Below, piece after piece: positions 59,162 through 64,000 of a stretch of DNA of 64,000 nt. Made by a program: the position numbers and the translations under genes. Every line of letters starts with the position of its first letter. The first letter of the stretch is position 1. Under the pieces are notes generated by a model, which saw nothing but the letters and a program-made list of their open reading frames with translations, was not told where the DNA came from and did not search any database. Origin of the DNA: Nocardia terpenica (GTDB taxonomy: Bacteria > Actinomycetota > Actinomycetes > Mycobacteriales > Mycobacteriaceae); assembly GCF_013186535.1 (NCBI RefSeq), contig NZ_JABMCZ010000005.1, positions 1,364,001-1,428,000 on the forward strand, read 5' to 3'.

Positions 59162-61396
59162 GTGCCTGAAGAACATCCGCCCATCGGAGAGGCCAGTACG
59201 GAACCCACCGCGAATGGTTGTCCCGTCATGTCCGATCGGCTCGCCTTCCCGGCCGAGGGCGGCAACGCCAACCGGGAATGGTGGCCCAACCAGCTGAATC
59301 TGAAGATCCTGCAGAAGAATCCCGCCGTCGCCAATCCGATGGGCGCGGATTTCGACTACGCCGCGGAGTTCAAGACCCTCGACCTGGACGCGGTCCGCCG
59401 CGACATCGAAGAGGTCATGACCACCTCGCAGGACTGGTGGCCCGCCGACTTCGGCCACTACGGCCCGCTGTTCATCCGGATGGCCTGGCATGCCGCCGGG
59501 ACCTACCGCATCAACGACGGCCGCGGCGGAGCCGGTGCGGGCATGCAGCGGTTCGCGCCGCTCAACAGCTGGCCCGACAATGCCAGCCTGGACAAGGCCC
59601 GTCGCCTGCTGTGGCCGGTCAAGCAGAAGTACGGCCGCAAACTGTCCTGGGCCGACCTGATCGTGTTCGCGGGCAACTGCGCGCTGGAGTCCATGGGCTT
59701 CAAGACCTTCGGCTTCGGCGGCGGCCGCGTCGACCAGTGGGAGCCCGAGGAGGACGTGTACTGGGGCCCCGAGCACACCTGGCTCGGCGACGAGCGCTAC
59801 ACCGGTCAGCGCGACCTGGAAAACCCGCTGGCCGCAGTGCAAATGGGCCTGATCTACGTGAATCCCGAAGGGCCCAACGGCAATCCGGATCCGCTGGCCG
59901 CGGCCGTGGACATCCGGGAGACGTTCCGGCGCATGGCCATGAACGACGTCGAGACGGCGGCGCTCATCGTCGGCGGGCACACCTTCGGCAAGACCCACGG
60001 CGCCGGTGACGCCGCGCTGGTCGGCCCCGAGCCGGAGGCGGCCCCGCTGGAGGAACAGGGCCTGGGCTGGCGTAGCCGGTTCGGCACCGGCGTCGGCAAG
60101 GACGCCATTACCAGCGGTATCGAGGTCACCTGGACGCCCACGCCGACCACGTGGGACAACAGCTTCCTGGAGACGCTGTACGGCTACGAGTGGGAGAAGA
60201 CCAAGAGCCCGGCCGGTGCCTGGCAGTGGATCCCCAAGGACGGGGCGGGCGCCGGGACGGTGCCCGGACCGGACGACCCGGCCAAGACCCGCACCCCGTC
60301 CATGCTGACCACCGACCTCGCGCTGCGGATGGACCCGATCTACGAGCCGATCACCCGGCGCTGGCTCGAGCATCCCGAGGAGCTGGCCGACGAATTCGCC
60401 AGGGCGTGGTACAAACTCATCCACCGCGACATGGGTCCCAAGGTCCGCTACCTCGGGCCGCTGGTCCCGGAGGAGACCCTGCTGTGGCAGGACCCGATCC
60501 CCGCGGTGGACCACGAACTGATCGGGGCCACCCAGATCGCCGAGCTCAAGGACCGCATCCTGTCCTCGGGATTGACGGTGCCGCAGCTGGTTTCGACCAC
60601 GTGGGCGGCGGCGTCGTCGTTCCGCGGCAGCGACAAGCGCGGCGGCGCCAACGGCGGCCGCATCCGGTTGCAGCCGCAGGCCGGGTGGGAGGCCAACGAA
60701 CCCGACGAGCTGGCGCAGGTGGTGCGCGTGCTGGAGGGTATTCAGGAGTCCTTCAACTCCGCCCAGTCCGGCGCCGTGCGGGTGTCGTTCGCCGATCTGG
60801 TCGTGCTCGGCGGTGTCGCGGCGGTCGAAAAGGCCGCCAAGGACGCCGGATTCGACATCGAGGTGCCGTTCACGCCGGGCCGCACGGACGCCACGCAGGA
60901 GCTCACCGATGTGGAGTCGTTCTCCGCGCTCGAGCCGAACGCGGACGGTTTCCGCAACTACCTCGGCAAGGGCAACCGGCTCCCCGCCGAGTACCTGCTG
61001 CTCGACAAGGCGAACCTGCTGACGCTCAGCGCGCCGGAGCTGACGGTCCTCGTCGGTGGCCTGCGCGTCCTCGGCGCGAACTACAAGCAGTCGCCGCTGG
61101 GCGTGTTCACCTCGAAGCCGGGGGTGCTGACCAACGACTTCTTCGTGAATCTGCTGGATATGCGCACCAAGTGGGAGCCGTCGGAGGCCGACGACGGCAC
61201 CTATGTGGGTAAGGACCGCGCCACCGGCCAGGTGAAGTGGACCGGCAGCCGCGTCGACCTGGTCTTCGGGTCGAACTCGCAGCTGCGCGCCGTCGCGGAG
61301 GTCTACGCGACCGACGACGCCAAGGAGAAGTTCGCCCGCGACTTCGTCGCCGCCTTCACCAAGGTGACGAATTTGGATCGGTTCGAACTGGCCTGA
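59162..61396 (+). CDS. katG: Catalase-peroxidase KatG
   Basis: 744 aa from GTG 59162, AAAGGAA upstream. Distal haem site R106-W109-H110 (RMAWHAAGTYR), the Met-Tyr-Trp adduct residues in VQMGLIYVNPEG and MAMNDVE, and proximal His in GGHTFGKTHG. The C-terminal duplicated domain is complete. Removes H2O2 and peroxides; in mycobacteria it also activates isoniazid. Controlled by FurA in the classical operon. Confidence 0.96.
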   Translation: MPEEHPPIGEASTEPTANGCPVMSDRLAFPAEGGNANREWWPNQLNLKILQKNPAVANPMGADFDYAAEFKTLDLDAVRRDIEEVMTTSQDWWPADFGHYGPLFIRMAWHAAGTYRINDGRGGAGAGMQRFAPLNSWPDNASLDKARRLLWPVKQKYGRKLSWADLIVFAGNCALESMGFKTFGFGGGRVDQWEPEEDVYWGPEHTWLGDERYTGQRDLENPLAAVQMGLIYVNPEGPNGNPDPLAAAVDIRETFRRMAMNDVETAALIVGGHTFGKTHGAGDAALVGPEPEAAPLEEQGLGWRSRFGTGVGKDAITSGIEVTWTPTPTTWDNSFLETLYGYEWEKTKSPAGAWQWIPKDGAGAGTVPGPDDPAKTRTPSMLTTDLALRMDPIYEPITRRWLEHPEELADEFARAWYKLIHRDMGPKVRYLGPLVPEETLLWQDPIPAVDHELIGATQIAELKDRILSSGLTVPQLVSTTWAAASSFRGSDKRGGANGGRIRLQPQAGWEANEPDELAQVVRVLEGIQESFNSAQSGAVRVSFADLVVLGGVAAVEKAAKDAGFDIEVPFTPGRTDATQELTDVESFSALEPNADGFRNYLGKGNRLPAEYLLLDKANLLTLSAPELTVLVGGLRVLGANYKQSPLGVFTSKPGVLTNDFFVNLLDMRTKWEPSEADDGTYVGKDRATGQVKWTGSRVDLVFGSNSQLRAVAEVYATDDAKEKFARDFVAAFTKVTNLDRFELA

Positions 61397-61403
61397 TCGG
61401 GGA

Positions 61404-61434
61404 CCTGTGACCGGCCCTGGGGGCCGGTCACAGG
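61404..61434. terminator. Hairpin after katG
   Basis: Arms CCTGTGACCGGCCC (61404-61417) and GGGCCGGTCACAGG (61421-61434), perfect 14 bp with a 3-base loop. It lies 8 bases after the katG stop and overlaps the stop codon of the convergent DinB-like gene, so it may end both. Confidence 0.8.
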
Positions 61435-62021
61435 GGCCGCCAGTCCGGTGAGCGTCCCATCCGGAACAGCAGTTGCTCTCGCAGCGAAGGCCCCGCGGTT
61501 CCGGTGGCGGCGGCGAAGAATCGGTGCGTGGTTTCCGGATCTATCGGCGTCTCGGGCAGATTCGCGTAGATGTGCTCCAGATTTTCGAGGATCCAGTCGA
61601 CGAGTCCCGCGTCCATGGCGTCGTCCGCGCCGATCGCGCGGGCCAGGTCCCAGGTGTGCACGACGCTGTCGGTGGTGCGCACCGCCAGGGCCTGCCGCCC
61701 GGTCACCTTGCCGAGCGGATAGTCCAGAATCCGGTGCAGCGCATCGGGTTCGGCGAATGCCCGGATGCAGGCGGTGACCGAGTCCAGATACGCGCCCACC
61801 GGATCGTCGCCGAGCGCGTCGGCATCGCGCAGTTCCAGGAATTCCGTCCCCGATCCGCCCGCGGCCAGCATGGCGTAGCCGATATTGCCGCGCGCCATGT
61901 GATTCACCAGCTGCCGCACATTCCATTCCGCGCACGGCGTGGGCCGAACCCACTGCGCCGGTTCGACTTCCCGCAGCACCCGCGCGAAGTCGGCGCTCGC
62001 GCGAACGAATCTATCCATCAC
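61428..62021 (-). CDS. DinB-like TIGR03086-family protein
   Basis: 197 aa. DinB/mycothiol-isomerase-type helix bundle: VLREVEPAQWVRPTPCAEWNVRQLVNHMARGN with the His likely metal-binding, and TTDSVVHTWDLARAIGAD with a second His. Four-helix metal-binding fold found with mycothiol-dependent enzymes. Substrate unknown. Divergent from the AraC gene. Confidence 0.88.
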   Translation of the reverse strand: MMDRFVRASADFARVLREVEPAQWVRPTPCAEWNVRQLVNHMARGNIGYAMLAAGGSGTEFLELRDADALGDDPVGAYLDSVTACIRAFAEPDALHRILDYPLGKVTGRQALAVRTTDSVVHTWDLARAIGADDAMDAGLVDWILENLEHIYANLPETPIDPETTHRFFAAATGTAGPSLREQLLFRMGRSPDWRPL

Positions 62022-62124
62022 GCGGTCCAGGGTGTATCCCGCACCGTCGCCGCGCTGGCGGGAATCGGCCTTGACGCTGACACACCGATCGTTACATCAC
62101 CACCGTGGCAGTCGCCGAACGGGA

Positions 62125-62161
62125 GTGCTAGATTTCCATTCGAAAGACTCTCGCCTAGCAC
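62125..62161 (+). promoter_or_regulatory. Inverted repeat GTGCTAG...CTAGCAC in divergent promoter
   Basis: Seven-base arms 62125-62131 and 62155-62161 with a 23-base spacer, in the gap between the DinB-like gene and the AraC gene. The region is AT-rich. The arms equal half of a CIRCE element, but the spacing does not fit CIRCE. May bind a dimeric regulator. Confidence 0.3.
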
Positions 62162-62310
62162 CGATAACCAGGACCGACCGGGCGTTTTTCCGGTGGCTTG
62201 CCGGTGATGTTCGGGGCTGACGATCGTTGGCTGTCGCATTGAATTGTGAGGGCGTGTGTTCCGGTGACCGGCATTGCGAACCGTTCGACCGCGATCGGCG
62301 GTAGTCGGCG

Positions 62311-63279
62311 ATGAGTGTCGTCCTCAGCACCGCGAACCTGCCGGCGGCCGAACGCCTGGACTACTGGGAGTACGCGCTGGGTCAGGTGGGCCCGACCTTC
62401 GATGTCTACGGCGACCCCGATCGCGAATTCCAGGCCTGGATGCAGACCGGATGGATCGGCGGTTTGCAGGTCGGCGCCACGGCCAGCAGCCGATACGACC
62501 TGGTGCGCACGCCCCGGCGGATCCGTGACTCGGATGCCGCGGTGTATCTGTGCACCATCGTCACCGACGGCAGCATGGGTGTCGAACAGGGCGGCAGCAC
62601 CGCGCTGTTGGGCCGCGGCGATCTGGCCATCGTCGACAACTCGCGCCCGTTCCGCTATCTCGGGCCGACCCCGCGCCGCCTCACCCTCGCCAAGTTCCCG
62701 CACACCATGATCCCGCTCGGCCGCGATCGCGTGGCGCAACTGACCGGCACCCGAATACCCGGCGCCAGCGGCACCGGCGCGCTGATCTCGACCATGCTGT
62801 GCCAGATGGTCGATCAGCTCGACTCCGCCGACCTGGCCGACAATCAGCTGCTCGCGACGGCCGCGGCGGATCTGGTCGCCGCCGCGCTGGCCACCCGCCT
62901 CGACCTCACCGCGATACTGCCGCCCGAATCACGGCAGACGACACTGCTCGCGCACATCCGCGGCTTCATCGAGCAGCACCTCGACGACCCCGACCTGTCC
63001 CCCGACGCCATTGCCGCCGCCCACCACATCAACCCCCGCTATCTCCGCAAACTGTTTCAGGCACAGGGCCAGACGGTCACCGGATGGATTCGCGAGCAAC
63101 GCCTGCAACGCTGCCGCCGAGACCTCCTCGACCCGCGCCTGACCGACCGCCCGATCGCCGCCATCGCGTCCCGCTGGGGCTTCCTCGACATCGCGCACTT
63201 CACCCGCACCTTCCACACCGCCTTCGGGCTCCCGCCCGCCGCCTACCGTCAGGTGCACCGCCAGACCGGAACCTCCTGA
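62311..63279 (+). CDS. AraC-family regulator
   Basis: 322 aa. N-terminal AraC-binding-like domain (RLDYWEYALGQ, SRYDLVRTPRRI, GRGDLAIVDNSRPFRYLGPTPRRLTLAKFP) and a C-terminal double HTH (LSPDAIAAAHHINPRYLRKLFQ, PIAAIASRWGFLDIAHFTRTFHTAFGLPPAAYR). Of the NphR/FeaR type that control aromatic-amine or nitrophenol catabolism. Target unknown; the gene to its right is not obviously linked. Confidence 0.9.
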   Translation: MSVVLSTANLPAAERLDYWEYALGQVGPTFDVYGDPDREFQAWMQTGWIGGLQVGATASSRYDLVRTPRRIRDSDAAVYLCTIVTDGSMGVEQGGSTALLGRGDLAIVDNSRPFRYLGPTPRRLTLAKFPHTMIPLGRDRVAQLTGTRIPGASGTGALISTMLCQMVDQLDSADLADNQLLATAAADLVAAALATRLDLTAILPPESRQTTLLAHIRGFIEQHLDDPDLSPDAIAAAHHINPRYLRKLFQAQGQTVTGWIREQRLQRCRRDLLDPRLTDRPIAAIASRWGFLDIAHFTRTFHTAFGLPPAAYRQVHRQTGTS

Positions 63280-63382
63280 CCGACAAGGCTTTCCGGATTC
63301 GCCGACACCCGGCTGGTCCGCGGATCGCACGACGGCACTGCCGCCGACCATGCGACAACCGCGGACGAATAGGTGCGTTCGG

Positions 63383-63520
63383 CTACCGTTCGAGGCTGTA
63401 GACGCCGAACTCTTTGTGGCGCACCGCCGGGCGGATGCACAGCCTCGTGGCGGCGCGGCGTCGGACGGCGCGGCGCGGCGAAACGCCGAACTGCACCACG
63501 GACATAGGAACCCGGTACAA
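63383..63520 (-). CDS. Possible 45-aa ORF downstream of CIRCE
   Basis: TTG 63520 follows GGGAGGTGA with 7-8 bases spacing; an ATG lies five codons in. The product is very basic (RRAVRRRAA) with one Cys and ends KEFGVYSLER. It lies about 180 bases downstream of the CIRCE on the strand it would drive. No family recognised. It may be a short protein, a leader peptide, or not a gene. Confidence 0.3.
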   Translation of the reverse strand: MYRVPMSVVQFGVSPRRAVRRRAATRLCIRPAVRHKEFGVYSLER

Positions 63521-63696
63521 TGTGTTCTCACCTCCCTCCGTCGACGCGATCTCCATACCCCATCACCTCGCCGGATCTGTTCCCACCACCGGCGCACGGC
63601 GCACCACCACCAAGCCGGTCCGAACAGAGTGATCGACACGGAAAACGGCGCCATCCTACCGATCGGCAGGCGTCGCAACGCATTCCGGAAACAACG

Positions 63697-63723
63697 CTAG
63701 CACTCTCTGAGAAAGAGTGCCAG
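63697..63723 (-). promoter_or_regulatory. CIRCE element (HrcA operator)
   Basis: CTAGCACTC-TCTGAGAAA-GAGTGCCAG: nine-base arms with one mismatch and the standard nine-base spacer, matching the CIRCE consensus TTAGCACTC-N9-GAGTGCTAA. HrcA represses groES/groEL-type genes through it. Here no chaperone gene is seen beside it. On the minus strand a TTGAGT hexamer lies just before it, so transcription would run towards the 45-aa ORF and the AraC 3' end. Confidence 0.75.
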
Positions 63724-63801
63724 ACTCAAATTCGGAATTCTCCGAAGTATCGGCGTGCCGCCGCCGATTGATATGCCGCGCAACGTTTTTGATCGGTGAA
63801 A

Positions 63802-64000
63802 CTAATGCCCGTCGGCGCCGAAGCCGGTGAGGTCGACGCGCACCGGGTAGGGCGCGCGGGTGGCGAGCGTTCCCGTGTGCGGGCCGCTCGGGGCCGGGAG
63901 GTATTCGCCGGACTCGTGGTCGAGCCAGTATTCGTAGACGATGGGGCGGTCGGCCTCGTCGCGTTCGACGCGCCAGAAGTAGGCGATGCCCGCGGTGGCG
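63802..64000 (-). CDS. Uma2-family protein, 3' part
   Basis: The minus-strand frame enters from the right edge and stops at TAG 63804-63802, giving the last 65 codons. The sequence AGIAYFWRVERDEADRPIVYEYWLD, EYLPAPSGPHTGTL and YPVRVDLTGFG matches the C-terminal half of Uma2/DUF820 proteins, which have a PD-(D/E)XK nuclease-like fold. Their role is unknown and they are often multicopy in actinobacteria. The 5' end is outside the window. Confidence 0.75.
   Translation of the reverse strand, partial: ATAGIAYFWRVERDEADRPIVYEYWLDHESGEYLPAPSGPHTGTLATRAPYPVRVDLTGFGADGH

Larger units (their letters stand above)
63280..63801. other. Region with CIRCE, a short ORF and no long gene
   Basis: About 520 bases between the AraC stop and the Uma2-like gene stop. 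It holds the CIRCE element (63697-63723), a palindrome TTCGGA-ATTC-TCCGAA at 63731-63746, and a 45-codon minus-strand ORF (63383-63520). The rest shows no coding bias. Confidence 0.5.

Noticed and set aside
1..64000. tRNA, rRNA and known riboswitch structures
   Set aside because: I scanned for cloverleaf arms and for common riboswitch cores upstream of the main operons and saw none; a covariance-model search would be decisive.

Overview
The window is about 70 percent GC, with strong third-position G/C bias, many GTG starts and ATGA/GTGA gene overlaps. Gene content points to a mycolic-acid actinomycete of the order Mycobacteriales, most like Nocardia (genus is inference). Hallmarks are a PptT-type phosphopantetheinyl transferase, a furA-katG pair, a DUF2252 protein, an LpqF/ORF12-type serine hydrolase and a translation block in the same order as Mycobacterium tuberculosis Rv2836c-Rv2845c. 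No rRNA, tRNA, transposase, integrase or CRISPR array was seen.

Layout. 1-10 kb: accessory genes, namely the end of a DUF3830-like gene, a secreted jelly-roll protein, an ArsR-type regulator with a 55-aa companion, a secreted GFDRxG-repeat protein, a NatA/NatB-like ABC exporter, a zinc-ribbon/HTH regulator with a serine hydrolase, and a DUF3467/coiled-coil/small-peptide locus. 10-14.7 kb: a catabolic cluster (amidase, D-2-hydroxyacid dehydrogenase, two Asp/Glu-racemase-superfamily enzymes, FadR-type GntR regulator) around a divergent promoter with a TTGT-CA-ACAA operator-like palindrome. 14.8-16 kb: a zinc alcohol dehydrogenase and a repeat patch. 16-17.6 kb: truB and pptT. 17.8-25.6 kb: an accessory block (PaoABC-like molybdenum hydroxylase, short family-A DNA polymerase, XdhC, 2OG-Fe(II) oxygenase) lying between pptT and the metallophosphoesterase that sits next to it in M. 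tuberculosis.

25.7-38.3 kb: conserved core, all on the minus strand except two small genes: metallophosphoesterase, MATE/DinF exporter, NrnA, RbfA, DUF503, InfB, YlxR, NusA, RimP, then the divergent Rv2843/Rv2844-like pair and ProS. 38.4-43.4 kb: YaaA, DUF2252, an F420/flavin oxidoreductase, a GlxA-type regulator overlapping an isochorismatase-family hydrolase, and a small secreted protein. 43.8-47.7 kb: an ankyrin protein, a yeast-type cytosine deaminase and a 993-aa membrane protein with caspase-like, STAND NTPase, TM, Pro/Thr-linker and ASH-like domains; this is the most unusual gene of the window.

47.7-57.3 kb: an amine/beta-alanine catabolic region (APC permease, PucR regulator, methylmalonate/malonate-semialdehyde dehydrogenase, class III aminotransferase, aminobutyraldehyde-type dehydrogenase, SMP-30-like protein). 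57.2-64 kb: a secreted M28-like peptidase lacking the usual catalytic Glu, furA-katG, a DinB-like protein, an AraC regulator, an orphan CIRCE operator and the 3' end of a Uma2-family gene.

A dispersed palindrome (arms GGTCCCGGC / GCCGGGACC around a CAAAAGCAY-type loop) occurs at least nine times. Three times it borders short tandem arrays (15.9, 51.1 and 54.3 kb), and once it forms the 3' end of a coding sequence.
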